From the NCBI RefSeq assembly GCF_003048405.1, contig NZ_PIQS01000004.1:1-64000 (forward strand): 64,000 bases of DNA. Reading direction: 5' to 3'. Source of the DNA: Campylobacter concisus (GTDB lineage Bacteria > Campylobacterota > Campylobacteria > Campylobacterales > Campylobacteraceae). The position numbers were made by a program, and so were the translations under genes. This document shows, one piece after another, positions 29,780-38,185 of this stretch (positions within the stretch are counted from its first letter, which is position 1; every line of letters starts with the position of its first letter). The notes beneath the pieces were generated by a model that ran no database searches, was not told the DNA's origin, and saw only the letters and a list, made by a program, of their open reading frames with translations.

Positions 29780-31704
29780 AATATATCTTGGCATTTATCT
29801 TTATAGTTGCCATTTCGCTTGGCGGAGCATTTTTATATTTTTATTCGCAAGTTAGATTTGATGCTTACGCTATTATTGATTATAAACCAAAGCTTACAAC
29901 TCAAATTTTTGATAGAAACAACGAACTCATCGCAAATATCTTTGAAGAAAATAGAATTTACGTAAAATATAACGACATCCCACCGCGTGTCATAGAAGCA
30001 CTCGTGGCTATCGAGGATACGAGCTACTTTGAGCATGGTGGCATAAACGTAGAAGCCATGGCAAGGGCTGCCATAAAAGATATTAAAGCTAGAAAGCTAG
30101 TAGAGGGAGCTTCAACACTAACACAACAGCTCATTAAAAATTTGGCTCTAAGCCGTGAGAAGAAATTTACAAGAAAGATAAAAGAAATCGTGCTTGCCAT
30201 GAAGCTTGAAAGCGAGCTTAGCAAAGAAGATATCATCGAAAGATACCTAAATCACGTCTATTTTGGGCATGGCTACTACGGCATAAAAACAGCAGCTGAG
30301 GGATATTTTAGAAAAGAGCTAAATGAGCTAAGCATAAAAGAGGTTGCCATGCTAGTTGGCTTGCCAAAAGCGCCAAGCACCTATGATCCTACAAAGCACC
30401 TTGACCTATCACTTAGCCGTGCAAATAGAGTGCTTGAGAGAATGTATAGCATCGGCTGGATAAACGAGGACGAGTACCGTAAAGGCGTGCTTGAAGAGCC
30501 AGCAGTCTTTGACGATACTCTCACAAGAAACAAAGCCCCTTACGTAGTCGATGAGATAATAAAAGAGGCTTCAAAGAAATTTGACGATATAAAAACTGGC
30601 GGCTATAAGATACAAAGCACAGTTGATCTAAACGTTCAAAAGATCGCTCAAGAAGCTCTAGTCTATGGCTACAATGAAATTTTAAAGCGCGATAAAAAAG
30701 CAAATGCAGAAATCCTAAATGGAGCTATAGTAGTCACTCATCCACAAAGCGGTCAAATTTTGGCACTAATTGGCGGTATCGACTACGCAAAAAGCAGCTA
30801 TAACCGCGCCACTCAAAGCAAGCGCCAGCCAGGATCTAGCTTTAAGCCATTTATCTATCAAATAGCACTTGATAGTGGCTACTCAGTCGTTTCTCAAGTG
30901 GCTGATATCGCCAGGACATTTGACATGGGCAATGGCAAAGAGTGGACGCCAAAGAACTATAGCGGCGGTTTTCAAGGATATATCACTATAAAATCAGCCA
31001 TAACCCAGTCGCGTAACCTCGCAACCATAAATTTGCTAAACGATCTTGGTCTTAGCTCAGTTAGAAAACAGCTTACGGATATGGGCTTTAACGATATCCC
31101 AGAAAATTTATCTATCGCACTTGGAAGTTTTGGGATTTCACCACTTGATTTTGCGAAATTTTACTCGATGTTCCCAAATGAGGGCGAGATGGTTGAGCCA
31201 ACACTTATTAGGCATATAGAAAATAGCTTTGGGGCTTCGATGGACTATGAACCACAAAGAAAACAGGTACTAAAACCAGAACAAGCATTTTTGATGACGA
31301 CACTTCTTCAAAATGTCGTAAATAACGGCACTGGACGCAACGCTAAAATAAACGGTATCCAAATAGCAGGCAAAACCGGCACAACAAACAATAACATCGA
31401 TGCTTGGTTTTGTGGCTACTCGCCTGATATCGAAGCGATAATCTGGTACGGAAATGACGACAACAGCCCTATGAAAAAGATTGAGGGTGGTGGTAGAACA
31501 GCCGCACCTGTGTTTAAGAAATTTATGGAAGGCTACATTAAGCTTTATCCTACTTTAAGACGTGTATTTGAGCAGCCAGATGGTGTTTATAAAGGCTATT
31601 ATGGAGGCAGTGACGAATACTACACAAACGACTCGCCACTACCTCAAAATATACCGGCAAATGACATCATACAAGATCAAGAAAACGATGGATTATTATT
31701 TTAG
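29776..31704 (+). CDS. pbpA: Class A penicillin-binding protein 1A
   Basis: Bifunctional peptidoglycan glycosyltransferase and transpeptidase. An N-terminal membrane anchor (residues 3-25) precedes the GT51 domain (EDTSYFEHGGI, EGASTLTQQLIKNL). The transpeptidase domain has SSFK (active-site Ser), SRN and KTGTT motifs. The 642-residue length is normal for epsilonproteobacteria. Same operon as alaS and maf. Confidence 0.96.
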   Translation: MKYILAFIFIVAISLGGAFLYFYSQVRFDAYAIIDYKPKLTTQIFDRNNELIANIFEENRIYVKYNDIPPRVIEALVAIEDTSYFEHGGINVEAMARAAIKDIKARKLVEGASTLTQQLIKNLALSREKKFTRKIKEIVLAMKLESELSKEDIIERYLNHVYFGHGYYGIKTAAEGYFRKELNELSIKEVAMLVGLPKAPSTYDPTKHLDLSLSRANRVLERMYSIGWINEDEYRKGVLEEPAVFDDTLTRNKAPYVVDEIIKEASKKFDDIKTGGYKIQSTVDLNVQKIAQEALVYGYNEILKRDKKANAEILNGAIVVTHPQSGQILALIGGIDYAKSSYNRATQSKRQPGSSFKPFIYQIALDSGYSVVSQVADIARTFDMGNGKEWTPKNYSGGFQGYITIKSAITQSRNLATINLLNDLGLSSVRKQLTDMGFNDIPENLSIALGSFGISPLDFAKFYSMFPNEGEMVEPTLIRHIENSFGASMDYEPQRKQVLKPEQAFLMTTLLQNVVNNGTGRNAKINGIQIAGKTGTTNNNIDAWFCGYSPDIEAIIWYGNDDNSPMKKIEGGGRTAAPVFKKFMEGYIKLYPTLRRVFEQPDGVYKGYYGGSDEYYTNDSPLPQNIPANDIIQDQENDGLLF

Positions 31705-31713
31705 GAAGATAAG

Positions 31714-32001
31714 ATGAGGATTAAAATTTTACTTTGTTTAGTAGTCGCAAGCATTGTATATGGCGCCAACCTAAATACAGCCAGTAAAAACGAGCTAATG
31801 GAGCTTGGGCTAAGTAAAGGCCAGGCGTTAAATATTATAAAATACAGAAAAGCCCATAAATTTAAAAGTATCGATGAGCTTGAAAGAGTCCAAGGTATTG
31901 GCTTTAACGATATGCAAAAAGTTAAAGAAAAACTTAGCATAAAAGAGAATGCGAAAGTCAAAAAAACTGAAGCAAAAAACTCCAAAGGCAAGAAAAAATA
32001 A
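31714..32001 (+). CDS. ComEA-like helix-hairpin-helix protein
   Basis: A 95-residue exported protein: signal peptide MRIKILLCLVVASIVYGA, then NLNTASKNELMELGLSKGQALNIIKYR and a second hairpin around IDELERVQGIGF, the tandem HhH of ComEA-type DNA receptors, then a Lys-rich tail. It probably binds DNA in the periplasm for natural uptake. It is the last chromosomal gene before the prophage, 9 bases after pbpA. Confidence 0.85.
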   Translation: MRIKILLCLVVASIVYGANLNTASKNELMELGLSKGQALNIIKYRKAHKFKSIDELERVQGIGFNDMQKVKEKLSIKENAKVKKTEAKNSKGKKK

Positions 32002-32709
32002 TCTTATTTTTATTTGAAATTTCTAGCCATTTACATTTGAGTCCTATTATTATGGCTTTTTATAAAATAATCCACTCTTTTTTTATACTCTTTTTCTTAT
32101 ATTTGCAATTATTTTTATCTTAGTTTTTGTTGGCATTTAATGAGCTTAAATCAAGAGCAAAAATTATCTCATTTTCTATAGTTGCAATAGCTATCATATT
32201 GTGAGGGGGTATAGAAAATGAGAGTGAGAAATTTTAGCGCGATATTTTTGAAAGCGCGTAAAATAGGTACTTTAAAAAGATTCACTCTCAGTTGTAACGC
32301 AAGAATTCAGCTAAAAGAAAAATCCCTATAATCCCAAATCGTCCGTTTTGTCCCAAATTTAAGGAAATTTTTAAACACTACAAGTGTATATAAAGCCCAA
32401 ATAAACGCACTTTAAAGAGTGTTTAAAACGTCCCAAAATTCATCCCAAAAAATCCTATTGCTTACTAAATTTTGACGATTTTGGCTTAAGGTTCTCAGAA
32501 AATTTGGTTGTAAAAAGCAAGAAAAATGGCGATTAAGGAACAGAATTTTTATAAAAATGTTCCTTAATTAAGCTTAATGTTCCTTAGTGTTATTAACACA
32601 CAGAGAATAGCGCTTTACGATTAAGGAACACAATAATTTTAAATACCAAATACTTGATAAAACTTAAAAAAATATCAATAACTGATTAAGGAACATTTTA
32701 AGTTTTAAT
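32002..32709. other. Non-coding junction between chromosome and prophage
   Basis: No convincing gene is present in these 708 bases. Seen here are a 14-bp perfect inverted repeat (32167-32180 with 32210-32223), a 9-bp one (TGAGAGTGA 32219-32227 with TCACTCTCA 32282-32290), four TCCCAAA copies at 32332, 32351, 32431 and 32443, and the cluster of ATTAAGGAACA-type sites from 32531. The exact phage terminus is not determined; a TG at 32508, just left of the first site, is one candidate. Confidence 0.6.
32531..32695. promoter_or_regulatory. Five (A/G)ATTAAGGAACA-type sites, probable attL transposase sites
   Basis: GATTAAGGAACA occurs at 32531-32542, 32619-32630 and 32684-32695. The inverted form occurs as TGTTCCTTAAT at 32558-32568 and TGTTCCTTAGT at 32578-32588. 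The cluster is on the outer (left) side of the leftward repressor gene, the position of the MuA end-binding sites L1-L3 in phage Mu. A palindrome GTGTTATTAACAC lies at 32587-32599. The alternative is repressor operators, but the repressor promoter is on the other side of its gene. Confidence 0.7.
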
Positions 32710-33351
32710 TTATGTTATACTCTTGATTACACGACCTAGCACATAAAAAATTTCTTGTGTATCACTTTTGAGCTCGTAGCTACTATACTCTGGGTTTAGA
32801 CTTCTTATACACATATTGCCATTTTGACCCACTTGAAGCATTTTTACCATTAAAATATTGTTATAGTTGATGACATAGAGTCCATCGCCCACAAAATTTT
32901 CGGTAATATCAAGTATCACCCAGTCGCCAGGGTGCAATTTTGGCAACATGCTATCGCCAACAACTTGTGTCATCCTAAGCTTATCCTCTTTAACTGGAAA
33001 TTTAAAGAGATCCCTTGGGATAAAAATTTTTTGCTTTGTATCGAAAACATCAATACCATCTATGTCTGAAGACGTTCCAGCACTTACATTGTGGCTTAAA
33101 ACCCTAATATGATACCCATCATTATTCACGTTATGTGTATTTTTTTCATTATCCTTGCCTAGCAAAATATAATCTATAGATATTTTTTCTTTTCTGGCTA
33201 TATCAAGTATTTTCTCAAGAGCAATAGTATTTCTACTTTTCCAATTGCTTAATGTATTTGGCCTTATGTCATATCTTTTACAAAAATCAGCATCGTTTTT
33301 AATGTCTAGCTTTTTGTAAATTCTTCCCAAAATAGTATCTATCTTATCCAT
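32710..33351 (-). CDS. Phage repressor: HTH plus S24 (LexA-type) peptidase
   Basis: From the ATG at 33351 the protein has 213 residues. A DNA-binding helix-turn-helix lies at about 20-40 (DFCKRYDIRPNTLSNWKSRN) and an S24 peptidase domain at about 90-210 with Ser134 (VVGDSML) and Lys170 (LMVKML). Ala91-Gly92 in NVSAGTSS fits the autocleavage site. It should hold lysogeny and be inactivated after DNA damage through RecA. I prefer this start over one 10 codons upstream because AAAGGAACT lies just before it. Its promoter region contains paired palindromes. Confidence 0.88.
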   Translation of the reverse strand: MDKIDTILGRIYKKLDIKNDADFCKRYDIRPNTLSNWKSRNTIALEKILDIARKEKISIDYILLGKDNEKNTHNVNNDGYHIRVLSHNVSAGTSSDIDGIDVFDTKQKIFIPRDLFKFPVKEDKLRMTQVVGDSMLPKLHPGDWVILDITENFVGDGLYVINYNNILMVKMLQVGQNGNMCIRSLNPEYSSYELKSDTQEIFYVLGRVIKSIT

Positions 33352-33397
33352 ATTGTGAGTTCCTTTCAAAAATATACACAAAACGTATTGACTTTAT

Positions 33398-33474
33398 TCA
33401 CAAGTTGTGATACAATTCTTTCAATCTTTTGAAATTATAGCTTAAAAAAGATTAAATTTTTCAAAGGTTTGAAA
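33398..33474. promoter_or_regulatory. Repressor operator region
   Basis: Two palindromes of form TTTCAA-N4-TTGAAA lie at 33419-33434 and 33459-33474, their centres exactly 40 bp apart, plus TCACAAGTTGTGA at 33398-33410. On the minus strand TATAAT adjoins the first palindrome and a TTGAAA -35 lies in the second, so binding would cover the repressor promoter. A rightward TTGAAA-N16-TATCAT promoter would share the second palindrome. Confidence 0.65.
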
Positions 33475-33484
33475 CAATAGTTCT

Positions 33485-33509
33485 TTTATTTATCATTGTT
33501 AATAAGACT
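33485..33509 (+). repeat. 25-bp element, left copy
   Basis: It begins TTTATTTATC and ends TAATAAGACT. The exact reverse complement occurs at 34534-34558. This copy lies between the divergent repressor and the 33528 gene and contains the probable rightward -10 TATCAT. Confidence 0.9.
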
Positions 33510-33527
33510 TATCCAAAAGGAAACACT

Positions 33528-33902
33528 ATGAAATGCAACAAGCAAGAAACTCACCCAAAGATTGCGAAATGCCAGCCTAAGGTAGTTTGCAAGGATATTG
33601 CAAAGGAGTTTGAAAGAGAGTTGGCTCGCATAAGACTTGAGATAAAGACTGCGCGCCTTAGCGACTTAAATGATTTTTGCTTCATCGGATGCAATTACTT
33701 CAAATTTGACGGACATGATTTTGACCGTATAGAAAGAGCCGTTGAAAATAAGCTTATAGAGATAAAGCAAGATCTAAAAAGTGCAAAAGTCCCTAAGAAG
33801 TTCATTAATGCCATCTTAAAAGATAAAGCAAAAAAGCTCAAAAAACGAGAAATCGAAAGGCGAGCCTTTTATCAGGAAGCTATAACTCTATCAAAAAGAT
33901 AG
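33528..33902 (+). CDS. Immunity-region hypothetical, Lys-rich
   Basis: A 124-residue basic, helical protein with a cysteine-rich N-terminus (four Cys in the first 21 residues: CNK, KCQ, VCK and others) and no recognised domain. AAAAGGAAAC precedes the start. Its 3' end overlaps by 12 bases the 3' end of the convergent gene 33891-34460. It is transcribed away from the repressor and carries the 25-bp element upstream. The role is unknown; the position suggests an early or lysogeny-related function. Confidence 0.6.
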   Translation: MKCNKQETHPKIAKCQPKVVCKDIAKEFERELARIRLEIKTARLSDLNDFCFIGCNYFKFDGHDFDRIERAVENKLIEIKQDLKSAKVPKKFINAILKDKAKKLKKREIERRAFYQEAITLSKR

Positions 33903-34460
33903 TCTACGGCGCTCATCGTAAAGCATGGGCGCTTTTCCTGATTTTTCCAGTTCGTCCAGCTTTGAATTAAGGCTATCTATCTCTTTAAATAAAGGGAAAA
34001 ACAGTCTGTTTTGAACGCTCTTTTTTGGGAACGGCGAACTATCTGGGCTAGATAGAAAGCTATTTTTGTTTTCTATCTTTATCTTTTTATTTTTGAGAAT
34101 TTTAGGAATAAAGAAAAAATCCTCATTTAAAAAAGGTATTAGCAGCACTTTGGTTTTTATCTCTATGGATAAAGATAGCTGCGATGCGATGTCGCCGTCT
34201 TTACTGTGAGCTAATATACCGACGTAATCGGTAGAGTCTGATACTAGCTGATATTTGGGATGATAGTTGAGAGCCACTTTGTGCATTTTTTGAAAACAAG
34301 AAGCGTAAGCGTTTAGATTAATGATGCCCTCATGTATATACTCGTAAGCATCTACCAGATCAGGTCTAAAATGTTTCATCGTTTTAAGATTGTCTTTTAA
34401 ATCTATCGCTCGATGTTCGTTAAATCTAAGTCCATGAGTTTTATAGCAAAAATATAGCAT
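33891..34460 (-). CDS. Immunity-region hypothetical, convergent partner
   Basis: A 189-residue protein with no signal peptide, no recognised domain and a C-terminal charged helix (EIDSLNSKLDELEKSG). It has an aromatic and His-containing N-terminal half (HGLRF, KHFRP, NYHPKY). AAGGAC is the ribosome-binding site on the minus strand. It faces the gene at 33528 tail to tail and has the same 25-bp element upstream in the same relative orientation. This two-gene insert has no counterpart in the compact c-ner region of Mu. Confidence 0.6.
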   Translation of the reverse strand: MLYFCYKTHGLRFNEHRAIDLKDNLKTMKHFRPDLVDAYEYIHEGIINLNAYASCFQKMHKVALNYHPKYQLVSDSTDYVGILAHSKDGDIASQLSLSIEIKTKVLLIPFLNEDFFFIPKILKNKKIKIENKNSFLSSPDSSPFPKKSVQNRLFFPLFKEIDSLNSKLDELEKSGKAPMLYDERRRLSF

Positions 34461-34533
34461 TTTTCAAGTCCTTGTTTTGAATTTTGAAGTTTGCAAATCA
34501 AATTTTACATACAAGGGCTTTAAAAATACTATG

Positions 34534-34558
34534 AGTCTTATTAACAATGATAAATAAA
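34534..34558 (-). repeat. 25-bp element, right copy (inverted)
   Basis: Exact reverse complement of 33485-33509. It lies between the divergent genes 33891-34460 and the Ner-like gene, 13 bases upstream of that gene's ATG, with GAAAGGAGC between them. Confidence 0.9.
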
Positions 34559-34571
34559 GAAAGGAGCAAAA

Positions 34572-34790
34572 ATGATAAAGCGATATTTCATCGAAAACTG
34601 CATCAGTATCCGTCAGTGGGCTAAGAAACATAACCTTGATGAGCGCACCACGTATTATGTGATAAACGGCGAGATCACGGGAAGCAAAAACAATTCAAGA
34701 GGCAAAGCAAAAATGGTATTTGAAGCATTGGTAGCTGAGGGTATCATTGATGAGCTACCTGAAAATTTGAAAGAAGAGAAGGCTAGTTAA
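34572..34790 (+). CDS. Ner-like small DNA-binding protein
   Basis: A 72-residue protein with a helix-turn-helix like stretch SIRQWAKKHNLDERTTYYVING near residues 12-33. In size and position, directly before the transposase, it corresponds to Mu Ner, which shuts down early and repressor promoters in the lytic cycle. AAAGGAGCAAAA is a strong ribosome-binding site. Its stop codon overlaps the transposase start by one base. Confidence 0.7.
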   Translation: MIKRYFIENCISIRQWAKKHNLDERTTYYVINGEITGSKNNSRGKAKMVFEALVAEGIIDELPENLKEEKAS

Positions 34791-36826
34791 TGCTTTATGT
34801 TGAAACGCAGGTTGCTTCACTAGTCTTTGGTGTTTGTGAGAGAGGTCTAAGACTAGCCACCCAACGTAATTCCACCAAATACCCCTTCCTCCGCTTGCAA
34901 GAAGCTGGCATCAGAAGTCGCGGTGGTGTAAAGCTACTCTTTGAAGTAGAGATCGCTGACATCAGCTCTCTTGTAAGAGCCAAAAAGCTAAGCAGCGATA
35001 TTGAAATTTATGTGCCTGATAATGGTGCGCAAAGTAAAAACGGACTAAAAATGATGAAATTTAGCGAGATCAAGAAGGTCAAAGTAAATAATAATGACAG
35101 CAACAAGCAAGATGAAGGCGACATATATCTTGAAGCTAGCGAGGAAGAGATTGTCGAAGCAAGAAGGAAACGAGACATCATAAAAAGATATGAGACGAGC
35201 GATCTGTCCTCTAAAAAGTTTTGTGAAAGCGAAGGCATTAGCGAGGCAAACCTTTTTAGATGGCAAAAAGCCTATAAGGAGCAAAATTTACGCGGTCTGC
35301 TTGATAGGCGCGGCAAAAAGAAGGGCTCACATAAGCTTGAAGAGTGGATGAAGGATTTTATACTCACTAAATTTAGAGCTTACGGGGCTGGTGATCTAAA
35401 CATCACACAGCTTTGGAAAGAGCTTCATTTCGAATATGGTAAGCGAACAGGTAAATTCAGTGCACCTGACTTTCTTCAAGGCAAGGTAACGCCACTATTC
35501 GATACTGGCGTGATCAGTAGGTTTTTAAAAGAATATAAAGCCAAGAACATACTAGACACCATCGTCTCAACCAAAGGCATAGATAAAACCATAAGCTACC
35601 TTGACCCGGCTCACGGCACACAAGGCATATTCGTGACTAGACGAAATCAGTGCTGGCAGATAGACAGCTCAAAGCTCGATGTCATCGTGCGAGACGGCAA
35701 AGGTGGAGTGCAGGTAAGACCAAATATCCTTTCTATCATAGACGTATTCAGCGGTAGATGCGTGGCAACTTTGGCTGAGACCTCAAACGCATTAGGCATA
35801 ACTCGCTTACTTTGGAGAGCTATTGAGCTTTTGGGCAAGCCTGAGTGTATAAAAGGCGATAACGGTAAAGACTACATAAGTAAAGAATTTCAAGACCTGC
35901 TTGAAGGTCTTGGTATAGACTATGACGCTTCAAGAGCCTATCATGGCAAAGACAAAGCCTTTGTCGAAAGACATTTTGGCACGATTCAGCGAAGCAAGAT
36001 GGCCCATACTCCGGGCTATATAGGCGGAAGTGTTGCAAAGCGCGAGAACATAGAGCAGCAAACCCCTAAAAAAGAACGACATGCAAAAGACGAATATGGT
36101 TGGATAAAAAAGACCAATCAAAAACATCTACTAACGTATGATGACATGAGGAAGCGATTTGAAACGGCTGTGCTTGAGTGGGATATAACTGCCGTAAAAC
36201 GCAAAAAGAATTCTCCTATACAAAGATGGAATAGCGACGATACACCGCTAAAAACTATTGAATATGAGAGATTTTTACTCTTTGCCGGTAGTAAAGGCAT
36301 CCATAAAGTCAGCAAAAAAGGCATAACGATCGATAAGATAACCTATGTATCGCGCATGCTGCCTGATGTCAGGACAGAGGTTAGAGTAAGCGTGAATATA
36401 GACAACGTGAGCGAGGCATTCATATATACGCTTGATGGAGAGTTCATCTGTAAAGCCACAGATAGTAGCTTGATGCAGCTTAGAGCGGATGAATTTAAGA
36501 TTGCCAATAGACTATTCAATGACAGGTTAAAAGCAGTAAGAAAAGGGGTAAGTCAAGCAAAACTGAGCGAATTCACAAAACTAAATGTGGATTATGATCT
36601 GGCTCAAATGCAAACAGCTCATCAAGAAGCGCTCAAAAAAGAAAATAAGATTGTTGAAAACTCAAATATCGATAGTATTAAAGAAGCCATAGCGCAGCAA
36701 GAGGCTGTTAGTGAGATAACAAGCGCAAAATTTGATTACTCTAAAATTGAGATAACAGGCGAAGTAAAGAGAAATGCCAAAAGGAGCGTTCTTGACATGG
36801 CGATAGATAAGGCCAGCGGTGAATAA
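34790..36826 (+). CDS. MuA-type DDE transposase
   Basis: A 678-residue transposase: N-terminal DNA-binding region, a helix-turn-helix segment (SDLSSKKFCESEGISEANLFRWQKAY) near residues 140-165, and an RNase H-like core with Asp292 (WQIDSSK), Asp357 (KGDNGKDY) and Glu393 (FVERHFG), which gives the DX35E spacing. A C-terminal helical region follows, as in MuA, that would contact MuB and ClpX. It should cut and join phage ends for integration and replicative transposition. Confidence 0.93.
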   Translation: MLYVETQVASLVFGVCERGLRLATQRNSTKYPFLRLQEAGIRSRGGVKLLFEVEIADISSLVRAKKLSSDIEIYVPDNGAQSKNGLKMMKFSEIKKVKVNNNDSNKQDEGDIYLEASEEEIVEARRKRDIIKRYETSDLSSKKFCESEGISEANLFRWQKAYKEQNLRGLLDRRGKKKGSHKLEEWMKDFILTKFRAYGAGDLNITQLWKELHFEYGKRTGKFSAPDFLQGKVTPLFDTGVISRFLKEYKAKNILDTIVSTKGIDKTISYLDPAHGTQGIFVTRRNQCWQIDSSKLDVIVRDGKGGVQVRPNILSIIDVFSGRCVATLAETSNALGITRLLWRAIELLGKPECIKGDNGKDYISKEFQDLLEGLGIDYDASRAYHGKDKAFVERHFGTIQRSKMAHTPGYIGGSVAKRENIEQQTPKKERHAKDEYGWIKKTNQKHLLTYDDMRKRFETAVLEWDITAVKRKKNSPIQRWNSDDTPLKTIEYERFLLFAGSKGIHKVSKKGITIDKITYVSRMLPDVRTEVRVSVNIDNVSEAFIYTLDGEFICKATDSSLMQLRADEFKIANRLFNDRLKAVRKGVSQAKLSEFTKLNVDYDLAQMQTAHQEALKKENKIVENSNIDSIKEAIAQQEAVSEITSAKFDYSKIEITGEVKRNAKRSVLDMAIDKASGE

Positions 36827-36828
36827 AG

Positions 36829-36871
36829 CCTTTTAAATGCGTTTTAACAGCGCTTTAAACGTATTTAAAAG
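36829..36871 (+). terminator. Long hairpin between transposase and MuB genes
   Basis: CTTTTAAATGCGTTT pairs with AAACGTATTTAAAAG over 15 positions with one G-T pair, around an 11-base loop. It is followed by ATTTTAAATTTTAAAG rather than a pure T-run, so it may be a partial terminator or a processing or stabilising structure setting the A to B ratio. Confidence 0.5.
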
Positions 36872-36900
36872 ATTTTAAATTTTAAAGAAAGGAGCTAATT

Positions 36901-37830
36901 ATGGAATTAGCAAACAAAATAAGCGAATTTATAAAAGCCAACGAAAAAGACGGCATGAGTCAGAATAGATTTGCTGCGGCTTTGGGGATCAACCCCGCGT
37001 ATATTTCAGGATATTTGAAGAAAGGCTCTAACTACAAGTATGCAGACAAGGTAGAAGAGCCAGCAAAAAATTACATCAACAATTTTATCAAAAAAGTGGA
37101 TGTAATTCAAGACGAGCTGCCTTTTATAAGGACAAAAGACGCCAAAAGCATACATGCGGTCATCAATTGGGCGGTCAGAGATAGAGATATGGCGATGATC
37201 TCGGGAGTAGCAGGAAGCGGTAAAACAAGAGCTATAAAAGAATACGTAAAAACTCATCCTGATAGCATCTTGATAGAAGCTACGATCAATACTTCGGCAA
37301 AGAGCCTATTTAAAATTTTAGCTCATGAGCTTGGAATAAACGATAAAGGCAGTATCGATGATCTGGTGCGTCAAAGCGGCGAAGTCCTAAAGAAAGTCAG
37401 CAAGACCATAATCATAGACGAGGCCGAGCATTTGCCTTACCGCGCGCTTGAAAGCTTGCGCAGGATGCACGATTTTAGCCGCGCTACTCTGGTGCTTGTG
37501 GGTACGAACAAGCTACTAATAAATTTAACCGCTTCAAAGAGCGGAAACGAGCTAGAACAGCTAAGCTCGAGAGTCGGAAATAAATGGATACTAGGCGGAC
37601 TTTCCTACGTAGACGAAGACAAGAAAAAGATAAGAGACGATCTAGAAGCTGTTTGTAAAAACTTCGGCGTAACGCAAAAACCATGCATCGATCTAATAGA
37701 AACGCTAGCTAAAGGAAATTTTAGAAAGACCGAAAAGCTGCTAAGAAGGGCGAAGATGCTAAGCGAATACGCAAAGACCCCTATAAATGAAGACGTAGTC
37801 AAAGAGGCTACGAAGATGCTGCTTTTATAG
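36901..37830 (+). CDS. MuB-like AAA+ ATPase, transposition target protein
   Basis: A 309-residue ATPase: N-terminal HTH (MSQNRFAAALGINPAYISGYLKKG, residues 19-42), Walker A GVAGSGKT at about 102-109 and Walker B TIIIDEAEHL near 168-177. These proteins bind target DNA, deliver it to the transposase and give target immunity. AAAGGAGC precedes the ATG. Length matches MuB (312 residues). Confidence 0.92.
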   Translation: MELANKISEFIKANEKDGMSQNRFAAALGINPAYISGYLKKGSNYKYADKVEEPAKNYINNFIKKVDVIQDELPFIRTKDAKSIHAVINWAVRDRDMAMISGVAGSGKTRAIKEYVKTHPDSILIEATINTSAKSLFKILAHELGINDKGSIDDLVRQSGEVLKKVSKTIIIDEAEHLPYRALESLRRMHDFSRATLVLVGTNKLLINLTASKSGNELEQLSSRVGNKWILGGLSYVDEDKKKIRDDLEAVCKNFGVTQKPCIDLIETLAKGNFRKTEKLLRRAKMLSEYAKTPINEDVVKEATKMLLL

Positions 37831-37854
37831 TTGTAACGGTTGTAATAGTTGTAA
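37830..37854 (+). repeat. Three GTTGTAA repeats, 9-bp period
   Basis: GTTGTAA at 37830-37836, 37839-37845 and 37848-37854, starting at the MuB stop codon and ending just before the next ribosome-binding site. A cluster of the same heptamer core with the same period, mainly inverted, lies at 40352-40376. Confidence 0.85.
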
Positions 37855-37864
37855 GGAGTAAAAA

Positions 37865-38122
37865 ATGATGAACGTAACGATGGATTATCTTGAAAATCGC
37901 GCGGCGGAACGAACTCAGGCGGCTGGGCTAGTTAGACTGGTAAGAGAATTTGAAGAAAAAGGATTTGAAATGAGAGTAAGTGCTAAAGGTGAACTATGGG
38001 GCATAAGGCGCGGAAACATGATAAAGGGTCAAAAAGCAGACTACTCAAAGAGCATGTTTAAGTTAGTAGGTAAATATATCATAAGAACCGCCGACGGTAA
38101 AGTAATCGATACGGCAGCTTAA
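37865..38122 (+). CDS. Small early-region hypothetical
   Basis: An 85-residue basic protein without a recognised domain, beginning MMNVTMDYLENRAAERTQAAGLVR. GTAAGGAGT is its ribosome-binding site, overlapping the GTTGTAA repeats. Part of the rightward early transcript. Confidence 0.6.
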   Translation: MMNVTMDYLENRAAERTQAAGLVRLVREFEEKGFEMRVSAKGELWGIRRGNMIKGQKADYSKSMFKLVGKYIIRTADGKVIDTAA

Positions 38123-38134
38123 ATTTGGTTTTTC

Positions 38135-38154
38135 GGGAGCTCTACGGAGCTTCC
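38135..38154 (+). other. Hairpin with a UACG tetraloop
   Basis: GGGAGCTC-TACG-GAGCTTCC gives 8 pairs (one G-T) closed by C(UACG)G, an exceptionally stable RNA loop. It lies between two early genes without a following T-run, so an mRNA-stability role is more likely than termination. Confidence 0.55.
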
Positions 38155-38185
38155 TATAAAGTTAAATTTTAAGAAAGGAGAACAG

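Noticed and set aside
33510..34533. Firm call of an invertible DNA segment
   Set aside because: The 25-bp arms are suitable, but no invertase gene is seen in the window and the arms can be explained as duplicated promoter/operator sequences. Left as a hypothesis in the findings.
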